A stretch of 7,852 bases of DNA. It comes from JBIICS01 sp044238735. GTDB taxonomy: Bacteria; Bacteroidota; Bacteroidia; UBA4408. Both the position numbers and the translations under genes were made by a program. This document shows positions 1-6,303 of this stretch, one piece after another. Where the stretch lies: positions 1 through 7,852 of the forward strand of contig JBIICS010000261.1 in the NCBI GenBank assembly GCA_044238735.1. Direction: 5' to 3'. A model generated the notes under the pieces. That model was not told the DNA's origin. It saw only the letters and a program-made list of their open reading frames with translations, and did not search any database. How positions within the stretch are numbered: the first letter of the stretch is position 1; every line of letters begins with the position of its first letter.

Positions 1-1403
1 CAGATGAAGAGGCCAAAGCTAAGGCATTAGCTGATGCCAAAGCTAAGGCAGACGCAGAGGCTGCCGCCAAAGCTAAAGCAGCCGAAGAAGCAAGACTGAA
101 AAAAGAGGCAGAAGATAAAGCTAAAGCAGAAGCTGCAGAGAAAGCACGTTTAGAAGCCGAAGCGAAAAAGAAAGCAGATGCTGAAGCCGCCGCCAAAGCA
201 GCCGAAGAAGCACGATTGAAAAAAGAGGCAGAAGATAAAGCTAAAGCAGAAGCTGCGGAGAAAGCACGTTTAGAAGCCGAAGCAAAAAAGAAAGCAGATG
301 AAGAGGCCAAAGCTAAAGCATTAGCTGATGCCAAAGCTAAGGCAGACGCAGAGGCTGCCGCCAAAGCTAAAGCAGCCGAAGAAGCAAGACTGAAAAAAGA
401 GGCAGAAGATAAAGCCAAAGCAGAAGCTGCAGAGAAAGCACGTTTAGAAGCCGAAGCGAAAAAGAAAGCAGATGCTGAAGCCGCCGCCAAAGCAGCCGAA
501 GAAGCAAGATTGAAAAAAGAGGCAGAAGATAAAGCTAAAGCAGCTGAGCAAGCACGTTTAGAAGCCGAAGCGAAAAAGAAAGCAGATGAAGAGGCTAAAG
601 CTAAAGCATTAGCTGATGCCAAAGCTAAGGCAGACGCAGAGGCTGCCGCCAAAGCCAAAGCAGCCGAAGAAGCAAGACTGAAAAAAGAGGCAGAAGATAA
701 AGCTAAAGCAGCAGCAGCTGAGCAAGCACGTTTAGAAGCAGAAGCAAAAAAGAAAGCAGATGCTGAAGCCGCCGCCAAAGCAGCCGAAGAAGCACGATTG
801 AAAAAAGAAGCAGAAGATAGAGCCAAATTAGAAGCTGCAGAGAAAGCACGTCTAGAAGCCGAAGCGAAAAAGAAAGCAGATGAAGAGGCCAAAGCTAAAG
901 CATTAGCTGATGCCAAAGCTAAGGCAGACGCAGAGGCCGCCGCCAAAGCAGCCGAAGAAGCAAGACTGAAAAAAGAGGCAGAAGATAAAGCTAAAGCAGC
1001 AGCAGCTGAGCAAGCACGTTTAGAAGCCGAAGCGAAAAAGAAAGCAGATGCTGAAGCCGCCGCCAAAGCAACCGAAGAAGCAAGACTGAAAAAAGAGGCA
1101 GAAGATAAAGCTAAAGCAGCAGCAGCTGAGCAAGCACGTTTAGAAGCCGAAGCAAAAAAGAAAGCAGATGAAGAGGCCAAAGCTAAAGCAGCCGAAGAAG
1201 CAAGACTGAAAAAAGAGGCAGAAGATAAAGCTAAAGCAGCAGCAGCTGAGCAAGCACGTTTAGAAGCCGAAGCAAAAAAGAAAGCAGATGAAGAGGCCAA
1301 AGCTAAAGCAGCCGAAGAAGCAAGACTGAAAAAAGAAGCAGAAGATAAAGCTAAAGCAGAAGCTGCGGAGAAAGCACGTTTAGAAGCCGAAGCAAAAAAG
1401 AAA
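1..1403 (+). repeat. in-frame tandem repeat array coding A/K/E helices
   Basis: Ten copies of a unit opening with [A/T]EEARLKKEAED begin at 81, 201, 375, 495, 663, 783, 951, 1071, 1191 and 1311, after a partial copy at the left edge. Spacings are 120, 174, 120, 168, 120, 168, 120, 120 and 120 nt. The left part is therefore a higher-order repeat of 288-294 nt (one 40-residue unit plus one 56-58-residue unit carrying the insert KALADAKAKADAEAAAK), and the right part is plain 40-residue units. All spacings are multiples of three. Copies are nearly identical at nucleotide level, and 1072-1200 equals 1192-1320 exactly. The plus strand is strongly purine-rich here, unlike the rest of the window. 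Copy number is probably variable between strains and may be miscounted in assemblies. Confidence 0.95.
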
Positions 1404-2018
1404 AATGAGACTGATGTTAAGTCAAAAGTTGCTAATGAAGTTAAAAATTCAGGTAGTGATATAATTTCGGATTATGCAATTAAAGAAAAACGAGAGCTTG
1501 AGTTTAAGAAATTTGAAACAGAGGGAGATGATTTCATGATCGCTAAAAATTATAACGAAGCAAAAATAGCCTATAATAAAGCTCTGGGTATTAAGCCTAA
1601 CGATCAAACGGTGAAAGGAAAAATGACTCAGGTGGATACTCGTATTGCTCAGGAATTTGCCAATAAAAGAAGTAATGATGAGGAAGCAAAACGCAAGGCT
1701 GAGGAGGAAGCAAGAAAACGAAAGCTAATTGAAGCTGAGGAAAAAGCAGCATCTCATAATGCAAATGCTAATTCTAATAAATCAAAGGAAATTATAAAGA
1801 AAGAGGAATTTCTTCATGAGTTAGCTAAAAAATATCCTCAGGGCATTACGGAAGAAAATACTGTTAATGGTAATAAAAAAATAACTCGAATAGTTGTGGT
1901 TCGAGGTAATGATGCTGATGAATATTACAAAACAATTACTCCTTATGGTACTTTTTATACTAAAAACGACATGAGTATAACCGCTGAAAAGTATAATAAA
2001 GAGACTAAGCGAGAGTAA
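1..2018 (+). CDS. Ala/Lys/Glu-rich helical-repeat protein with one TPR and a C-terminal domain (5' partial)
   Basis: The frame is open from the first base of the window, so the true start lies upstream; the TTG at 216 is the Leu of an ARLKKEAED repeat and not a start. About 672 residues are visible. Positions 1-1403 encode tandem Ala/Lys/Glu repeats, rich in E-to-K pairs and poor in large hydrophobics, which suggests a long rigid single helix or coiled coil as in the TolA stalk. A textbook TPR follows at about 1503-1604: Gly8, Phe11, Tyr17, Ala20, Tyr24, Ala27 and Pro32 all fit the consensus. A second short charged helix lies at about 1674-1749 (EEAKRKAEEEARKRK). The last 70 or so residues form a mixed globular domain containing ELAKKYPQGITEE, RIVVVRG and EYYKTITPYGTFYTKND; from memory such endings occur in Bacteroidota TPR proteins, but I cannot name the family. 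Two consecutive stops (TAA TAA) end it and truA follows directly, so they are probably co-transcribed. Location and function are unknown; whether a signal peptide or membrane anchor exists would be decided by the missing N-terminus. Confidence 0.9.
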   Translation, partial: DEEAKAKALADAKAKADAEAAAKAKAAEEARLKKEAEDKAKAEAAEKARLEAEAKKKADAEAAAKAAEEARLKKEAEDKAKAEAAEKARLEAEAKKKADEEAKAKALADAKAKADAEAAAKAKAAEEARLKKEAEDKAKAEAAEKARLEAEAKKKADAEAAAKAAEEARLKKEAEDKAKAAEQARLEAEAKKKADEEAKAKALADAKAKADAEAAAKAKAAEEARLKKEAEDKAKAAAAEQARLEAEAKKKADAEAAAKAAEEARLKKEAEDRAKLEAAEKARLEAEAKKKADEEAKAKALADAKAKADAEAAAKAAEEARLKKEAEDKAKAAAAEQARLEAEAKKKADAEAAAKATEEARLKKEAEDKAKAAAAEQARLEAEAKKKADEEAKAKAAEEARLKKEAEDKAKAAAAEQARLEAEAKKKADEEAKAKAAEEARLKKEAEDKAKAEAAEKARLEAEAKKKNETDVKSKVANEVKNSGSDIISDYAIKEKRELEFKKFETEGDDFMIAKNYNEAKIAYNKALGIKPNDQTVKGKMTQVDTRIAQEFANKRSNDEEAKRKAEEEARKRKLIEAEEKAASHNANANSNKSKEIIKKEEFLHELAKKYPQGITEENTVNGNKKITRIVVVRGNDADEYYKTITPYGTFYTKNDMSITAEKYNKETKRE

Positions 2019-2021
2019 TAA

Positions 2022-2795
2022 ATGAATATTTCCCCGCTATATCGATATTTTATTAAGTTTTCTTATAATGGTTCCCACTACCATGGCTGGCAAATACAGC
2101 CTAATGCCAGAACTGTTCAAGAAGTTTTAGACCTTAATATTTCGCTAATTTTAAAACATACTATTGAATCTGTTGGGGCGGGTAGAACTGATACAGGTGT
2201 TCATGCTTCGTGCATGTATGCTCATTTTGATGCTCCTTTTGAAATAAACGATAAGGCTCAGTTTGTTTTTAAAATAAACCGAATGTTGCCTGAAGATATT
2301 TCAGTTTCCAAAATAATAAGGGTATTACCTAATGCTCATGCCCGTTTTGATGCCATCTCTAGAACTTACCTGTATTACGTTCATCAGTTTAAAGATGTTT
2401 TTTGTAATGATTCTTCTCTTTTTGTATACGGTTTACTGGATGTTGACACCATGAATGAGGCTTGTGAAATTTTAATTAAACAGCACGATTTCGCTTGTTT
2501 TAGTAAAGCCAATACGGATGTAAAAACTACTTTGTGTTCTATTGAAAATGCTTGTTGGGAGAGAATAACAGATACACAATTGGTTTTTTCTATTAAGGCA
2601 AATCGGTTTCTCAGAAATATGGTTCGAGCCATAGTGGGTACCCTCCTTGAAATTGGTCAGAAGAAATTGAGTATAAATGATTTTAAAAGGATACTTGAAA
2701 GTAAGAATAGATCAATGGCCGGACAATCAGTGGCTGCCAAGGCTTTATTCCTGTCGGATGTAATTTATCCCGATCATATATTTGTAAATGAATAA
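2022..2795 (+). CDS. truA: tRNA pseudouridine synthase A
   Basis: This 257-residue protein has the normal TruA length. TruA converts uridines 38-40 in the anticodon arm of many tRNAs to pseudouridine, in the cytoplasm. Visible signatures are YNGSHYHGWQ at residues 15-24, the catalytic-Asp motif GRTDTGVHA at 54-62 with the nucleophile at Asp57, the active-site Tyr region SRTYLYY at 113-119 (Tyr116), NRFLRNMVRAIVG at 194-206, and the C-terminal AGQSVAAKALFLSDVIYP at 233-250. The ATG at 2022 is 3 nt after the stop of the repeat-protein gene; no clear Shine-Dalgarno sequence precedes it, which is usual in Bacteroidota. Its 3' end overlaps the start of the ABC transporter gene by 8 nt (ATGAATAA), so the two are probably translationally coupled. 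The family assignment is secure. Confidence 0.97.
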   Translation: MNISPLYRYFIKFSYNGSHYHGWQIQPNARTVQEVLDLNISLILKHTIESVGAGRTDTGVHASCMYAHFDAPFEINDKAQFVFKINRMLPEDISVSKIIRVLPNAHARFDAISRTYLYYVHQFKDVFCNDSSLFVYGLLDVDTMNEACEILIKQHDFACFSKANTDVKTTLCSIENACWERITDTQLVFSIKANRFLRNMVRAIVGTLLEIGQKKLSINDFKRILESKNRSMAGQSVAAKALFLSDVIYPDHIFVNE

Positions 2796-4560
2796 GAGGG
2801 TGAATACAGATAGGAAAAAGTCTCTTGATTTAGCGGTTCTTTATAGAATTTTGAGTTATCTAAAGCCCTATAAACAAAATTTCGCATGGGCATTGTTTAC
2901 TACTATATTGCTGGCTGGTATTTCTCCCGTTAGACCCTGGTTAGTGCAATATACAATCGATCATTCAATTGCTAAATCAGATTTCCAATTATTAGTAATA
3001 TTAACGTTTTGCATGATTGGCTTGTTGATGTTAGAGACATTACTACAGTTCGCAGATTCTTATTTATCAACGTGGCTCGGTCAAAAAGTTATAAAGGACA
3101 TTAGAGTACAGGTATTTTCTTCTATTACTAATTTTAAGTTAGCTTACTTTGATAAAAATGCTGTTGGTACATTAGTTACCCGGGCCGTTTCCGATACGGA
3201 AGCTATTGCAGATATCTTTTCCCAGGGTTTGTTAACTATTATCGGTGATTTATTAAAACTAACGGTTTTGTTGTTTGTAATGTTCTTTACCGATTGGCGA
3301 TTGGCGCTTGTATCCATCTCTACAGTTCCTATATTAATTATAGCAACTGTATGGTTTAAAAATGCTGTTAAAAAATCCTTTCAAGACGTTCGTAATCAAG
3401 TGGCAAAGTTAAATGCATTTGTTCAGGAGCATTTAAGTGGAATGCAATTAGTTCAAATTTTTAATCGTGAACAAGAAGAACTTAAAAAGTTTTCTGAAAT
3501 AAATTTAGATCATACCAAAGCCAACATCCGTTCTATATGGCATTATTCGGTTTTCTTTCCTATTGTAGAAATTTTATCTTCTATATCTCTTGGCTTGCTT
3601 GTATGGTTCGGAGCAGAACAAGTAATGGAAAATAAAATCAGTATAGGTCATTTAATAGCTTTTATTATGTATATAAACATGATGTTCAGACCAATTAGAA
3701 TGTTGGCGGATAGATTTAATACTCTTCAAATGGGCATGGTAAGTTCAGAAAGGGTTTTTAAAATAATTGATACGAATGAAAATATAAGCGATAAAGGTAA
3801 TTTAACAACTAAATTTAAAGGAGATATTGAATTTAAAGATGTTTGGTTTGCTTACGAAAAAGATAATTGGGTACTTAAAAATTTGTCTTTTAAAGTTAGA
3901 AGCGGACAAAAGATTGCACTAGTAGGAGCAACCGGTAGTGGTAAAACAAGTATTACTTCATTAATTAATCGTTTTTATGAATATCAATCAGGAACCGTAT
4001 TTATCGATGATGTTAAAATTGAAGATTTCGATTTAAGTCACCTCCGAAACAGTATTGGAATTGTTTTGCAGGATGTTTTTCTTTTTTCTGATACCATTAT
4101 GAATAATATAACGTTAGGTGATTCCTCTATCCTAGAAACAAGGGTAATTGAGGCAGCTAAGTTAATCGGTATTCACAATTTTATAATGCAGTTACCCGGT
4201 AATTATAACTATAACGTTATGGAAAGAGGAGCTACATTGTCTGTTGGTCAACGTCAATTGCTTGCTTTTTTAAGGGTATATGTTCATAATCCTTCAATTT
4301 TAATTTTGGATGAAGCTACATCAAGTATCGATTCCGAGTCGGAAGAATTGATACAACGTGCTATGGAGATTTTAACTCTGAATCGAACGGCTATAATCGT
4401 GGCTCATCGTCTATCTACAATTAAGTCGGTTGATCAAATTTTGGTTTTAGATAAGGGGGTATTAATTGAAAAGGGGACACATCTTGAATTGATCCAAAGA
4501 GGGGGGGCTTATTTTAATTTAGTTGAGAAACAATTTAACTCTCCTAGGGTTTTAGAATAA
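2788..4560 (+). CDS. ABC exporter half-transporter (membrane domain fused to ATPase)
   Basis: The 590-residue protein has the classic exporter layout: about six membrane segments in residues 30-320 (for example LLAGISPV..., LLVILTFCMIGLLML, LLKLTVLLFVMFF, LALVSISTVPILIIATV, SSISLGLLVWFGA, IAFIMYINMMF), then a nucleotide-binding domain from about residue 345. In that domain I see Walker A GATGSGKT at 380-387 (Lys386), the Q-loop in IVLQDVFLF, the ABC signature LSVGQ at 484-488, Walker B ILILDE with Asp508 and Glu509, the D-loop SSID, and the H-loop His540 in VAHRLSTI. All catalytic residues are intact. Val in place of the first Gly of LSGGQ also occurs in MdlB-type exporters, which this domain resembles. 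It would act as a homodimer, or as a heterodimer with a partner not visible here, in the inner membrane. The substrate (drug, lipid or peptide) cannot be read from sequence. The ATG at 2788 overlaps truA by 8 nt. Confidence 0.93.
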   Translation: MNKRVNTDRKKSLDLAVLYRILSYLKPYKQNFAWALFTTILLAGISPVRPWLVQYTIDHSIAKSDFQLLVILTFCMIGLLMLETLLQFADSYLSTWLGQKVIKDIRVQVFSSITNFKLAYFDKNAVGTLVTRAVSDTEAIADIFSQGLLTIIGDLLKLTVLLFVMFFTDWRLALVSISTVPILIIATVWFKNAVKKSFQDVRNQVAKLNAFVQEHLSGMQLVQIFNREQEELKKFSEINLDHTKANIRSIWHYSVFFPIVEILSSISLGLLVWFGAEQVMENKISIGHLIAFIMYINMMFRPIRMLADRFNTLQMGMVSSERVFKIIDTNENISDKGNLTTKFKGDIEFKDVWFAYEKDNWVLKNLSFKVRSGQKIALVGATGSGKTSITSLINRFYEYQSGTVFIDDVKIEDFDLSHLRNSIGIVLQDVFLFSDTIMNNITLGDSSILETRVIEAAKLIGIHNFIMQLPGNYNYNVMERGATLSVGQRQLLAFLRVYVHNPSILILDEATSSIDSESEELIQRAMEILTLNRTAIIVAHRLSTIKSVDQILVLDKGVLIEKGTHLELIQRGGAYFNLVEKQFNSPRVLE

Positions 4561-4564
4561 TTCT

Positions 4565-4572
4565 TATTTTTG
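4565..4572 (+). promoter_or_regulatory. Bacteroidota-type -7 element (TAnnTTTG) for tRNA-Leu
   Basis: TATTTTTG matches the TAnnTTTG consensus of the Bacteroidota housekeeping sigma factor exactly. It lies in the 23-bp gap between the ABC gene stop and the tRNA, 11 nt before the tRNA 5' end, so transcription would start a few bases before the mature tRNA. I do not find a matching TTG at the expected -33 distance (about 4540-4547 reads CTCCTAGG), so only half of the promoter is supported. It may also serve the BtuF-like gene downstream. Confidence 0.5.
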
Positions 4573-4583
4573 TAACCTATATT

Positions 4584-4663
4584 GCCCAGGTGGCGAAATT
4601 GGTAGACGCACCATCTTGAGGGGGTGGCGGGAAACCGTACGAGTTCGAATCTCGTCCTGGGCA
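4584..4663 (+). tRNA. tRNA-Leu (anticodon GAG)
   Basis: The gene folds as a class II tRNA. The acceptor stem pairs GCCCAGG (4584-4590) with CCTGGGC (4656-4662), followed by discriminator A4663. The D-arm is GCGAAATTGGTAGACGC. The anticodon stem pairs CCATC (4611-4615) with GGTGG (4623-4627) around the loop TTGAGGG. The anticodon GAG is at 4618-4620 and reads CUC and CUU leucine codons. A long variable arm CGG-GAAA-CCG occupies 4628-4637, as expected for tRNA-Leu, and the T-arm is ACGAG-TTCGAAT-CTCGT (4639-4655). CCA is not encoded (the next bases are CTT) and would be added by the CCA-adding enzyme. The next coding gene begins 15 nt after the discriminator base. Confidence 0.97.
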
Positions 4664-4677
4664 CTTAGATTAAGTCT

Positions 4678-5469
4678 ATGGAAGAAAAAATTATTGTAGA
4701 CCAGCTTAATCATCAGATTCGGATTAATTACCCGCCTAATAGAATAATTTCTACAGTACCTTCTCAAACAGAACTTCTATATGATTTAGGTTTAAACGAA
4801 GAGGTGATCGCTATTACAAAATTCTGCATTCATCCCGAGGAATGGTTTAAAACCAAAACGAGGATAGGAGGGACTAAAAAGCTGAATATTGAAAAAATTA
4901 AATCCTTAAACCCAGATCTGATTATTGCTAACAAAGAAGAAAACACACGCGAGGAAATTGAGGAATTAGCAAATTTATTTCCAGTTTGGATTAGTGATAT
5001 TAAAGACCTGAATGACGCTCTTGCGATGATTCATTCGGTGGGTGAAATTGTAAATAAACAAGAAAGGGCCAGTTTAATTGCAGATGAAATTGAAATGTCG
5101 TTTAAACATATTAAACCGTTAAAGAAACAGCCTAAGCTGGCGTATTTTATATGGCGCGAGCCCTGGATGCTGGCAGGAAAAGATACATTCATTAACAGTA
5201 TATTAAGTGATATAGGTTTTGATAATATTGCCCTGAAACTCGAGGGCAGATATCCGGAAATATCGGCTACGCAATTACAGGAATTTAATCCCGAATATTT
5301 ATTTCTGTCTTCCGAACCTTATCCATTTTGCGAAAAACATTTTATTGAATTAATGCAAATTTGCCCAAATGCTAAAGTGAAACTGGTAGATGGTGAATTG
5401 TTTTCCTGGTATGGTTCGCGTTTACTTCACTCAGCAGAGTATATGAATAAACTGTTATGCACAATCTAG
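4678..5469 (+). CDS. BtuF-like helical-backbone metal-receptor protein without signal peptide
   Basis: The 263-residue protein resembles periplasmic substrate-binding proteins of cobalamin and iron-siderophore ABC importers. The N-lobe carries RIISTVPSQTELLYDLGL (22-39), TKFCIHPEEW (47-56), IGGTKKLN (63-70) and NPDLIIANKEEN (78-89). A long linker helix spans about 112-148. The C-lobe has WREPWMLAGKDTFINSIL (159-176) and LFSWYGSRLL (241-250). The two-lobe-plus-helix order and length fit the family. It has no signal peptide or lipobox: the first residues are MEEKIIVDQLNHQ, and an in-frame TAG at 4666-4668, at the tRNA end, rules out a longer start. The protein should therefore stay in the cytoplasm, and it may bind a corrinoid or other metal ligand there, or do something else. 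No permease or ATPase of a BtuCD importer is adjacent. The fold is fairly sure; the ligand is not. Confidence 0.85.
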   Translation: MEEKIIVDQLNHQIRINYPPNRIISTVPSQTELLYDLGLNEEVIAITKFCIHPEEWFKTKTRIGGTKKLNIEKIKSLNPDLIIANKEENTREEIEELANLFPVWISDIKDLNDALAMIHSVGEIVNKQERASLIADEIEMSFKHIKPLKKQPKLAYFIWREPWMLAGKDTFINSILSDIGFDNIALKLEGRYPEISATQLQEFNPEYLFLSSEPYPFCEKHFIELMQICPNAKVKLVDGELFSWYGSRLLHSAEYMNKLLCTI

Positions 5470-5475
5470 TAGAGT

Positions 5476-6285
5476 TTATTTTAAACTAACCTCTTTGCTC
5501 TTACCATTAACGGTTACAGTTAATATTTTGTCACAATTGCCAGTACCGAAATCAATTAAGCGGTCTGTTAAGTTGCCGCCTGCATCAAGCGTAGCCTTGC
5601 CAGTTAGTGGATAATTACAAGTGGGATTAAGAATTAATACAGAGTCAATATCAACATTAAATGGAGCACCATTAAACCCAGTTCCATTTACTTTCCCGGT
5701 TACGCTCCATTCATCGTCGGTATAGGTTTTTGTTATGTCTCCTTTGGTATAGGTATAAGTTTTGGAGGCACTAAAGTAAATGGTTTTATTTTCTGATTTT
5801 ATAGAACCATTAGTAAAGCTTAAGTTATGAACATAGAGGCCTTTGCCATTCTTCCCATTGTTCTTTATGGTTAAGCTCCCATTAAAAAGTGCACCATTAA
5901 ACGTATAGTTTTCAAAATTAATAAGGAGCTGACTACCCGGTTGTTGAAATTTACCGTATTGTAAACAACTTATTTTTCCTTTTTTAGTATAACCATTGGC
6001 ATCTGCACAATCTGAAGTGCCGTAGTTAATTACTAATTTTTTTGGACTAACGGTTGTGTCGGAAGACAGGATGGCGCAAGAAGGTATTTCGGGATTACTA
6101 TTTAGTTTATAAAAACCATTCTCAGTAAGCAATACTCTTTCAACGGTATTAACGGCATCATTAAAAATTAATTCACTGTATGCGTAATCCTCAACCATGC
6201 TGATGCTGTTATCTTGATCACGAATAGATTTATTACAAGAAAATGTAACAAGAGAGAAAATAATAATAGCTAACTTTTTATTCAT
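5476..6285 (-). CDS. putative secreted lipoprotein, Gly/Asn/Thr-rich beta protein
   Basis: I prefer the ATG at 6285 (269 residues) to the in-frame GTG at 6297. It puts MNKKLAIIIFSLVTFSC at the very N-terminus, a normal lipoprotein signal with a lipidated Cys at residue 17, and leaves an AGGG 11 nt upstream. The lipobox TFSC is loose, as is common in Bacteroidota. No acidic surface-export signal follows the Cys (NKSIRDQD), so the final location is open. The rest is rich in Gly, Asn, Thr and Ser and looks all-beta, with Cys at 70, 93, 107, 223 and 251 that could form disulfides. Two similar motifs, VINYGTSDC (85-93) and LIDFGTGNC (243-251), and two FNGA motifs (FNGALFNG, FNGAPFNV) suggest an internal duplication. 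I recall Bacteroidota lipoproteins with this FGxGxC pattern but no known function. It starts 18 nt after folA and is probably co-transcribed. It converges on the BtuF-like gene with 6 nt between stops. Confidence 0.85.
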   Translation of the reverse strand: MNKKLAIIIFSLVTFSCNKSIRDQDNSISMVEDYAYSELIFNDAVNTVERVLLTENGFYKLNSNPEIPSCAILSSDTTVSPKKLVINYGTSDCADANGYTKKGKISCLQYGKFQQPGSQLLINFENYTFNGALFNGSLTIKNNGKNGKGLYVHNLSFTNGSIKSENKTIYFSASKTYTYTKGDITKTYTDDEWSVTGKVNGTGFNGAPFNVDIDSVLILNPTCNYPLTGKATLDAGGNLTDRLIDFGTGNCDKILTVTVNGKSKEVSLK

Positions 6286-6296
6286 TATAAATTGCA

Positions 6297-6300
6297 CCCT
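6297..6300 (-). promoter_or_regulatory. possible ribosome-binding site of the lipoprotein gene
   Basis: On the minus strand AGGG ends 11 nt before the ATG at 6285. It is useful mainly for the start choice: it overlaps the alternative GTG start at 6297, which would have no upstream purine-rich site at a suitable distance. The match is short and the spacing slightly long, so it is only suggestive. Confidence 0.35.
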
Positions 6301-6303
6301 AAT

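Noticed and set aside
1..1403. CRISPR array or non-coding satellite
   Set aside because: The repeats are contiguous without unique spacers, all spacings are multiples of three, and the frame stays open through the array into a TPR and C-terminal domain, so this is coding repeat.
216..2018. Repeat protein starting at 216
   Set aside because: The codon at 216 is TTG, the Leu of a repeat unit; the same frame is open back to the first base of the window, so this is an internal position.
2384..2632. Minus-strand ORF inside truA
   Set aside because: It lies wholly within a well-conserved gene on the other strand and its translation matches nothing I recognise.
4584..4663. tRNA-Leu as a mobile-element attachment site
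   Set aside because: No integrase, no direct repeat of the tRNA 3' end elsewhere in the window, and conserved chromosomal genes on both sides.
4564..4767. Minus-strand ORF across the tRNA
   Set aside because: It spans the tRNA-Leu gene antisense and the start of the BtuF-like gene; its sequence is that of a translated tRNA complement.
5473..5487. Inverted repeat AGTTTA-TTT-TAAACT between convergent genes as a bidirectional terminator
   Set aside because: The stem is only 6 bp and mostly A/T, with no T-run following on either strand. Its place between convergent stops is suggestive, but the structure is too weak to call.
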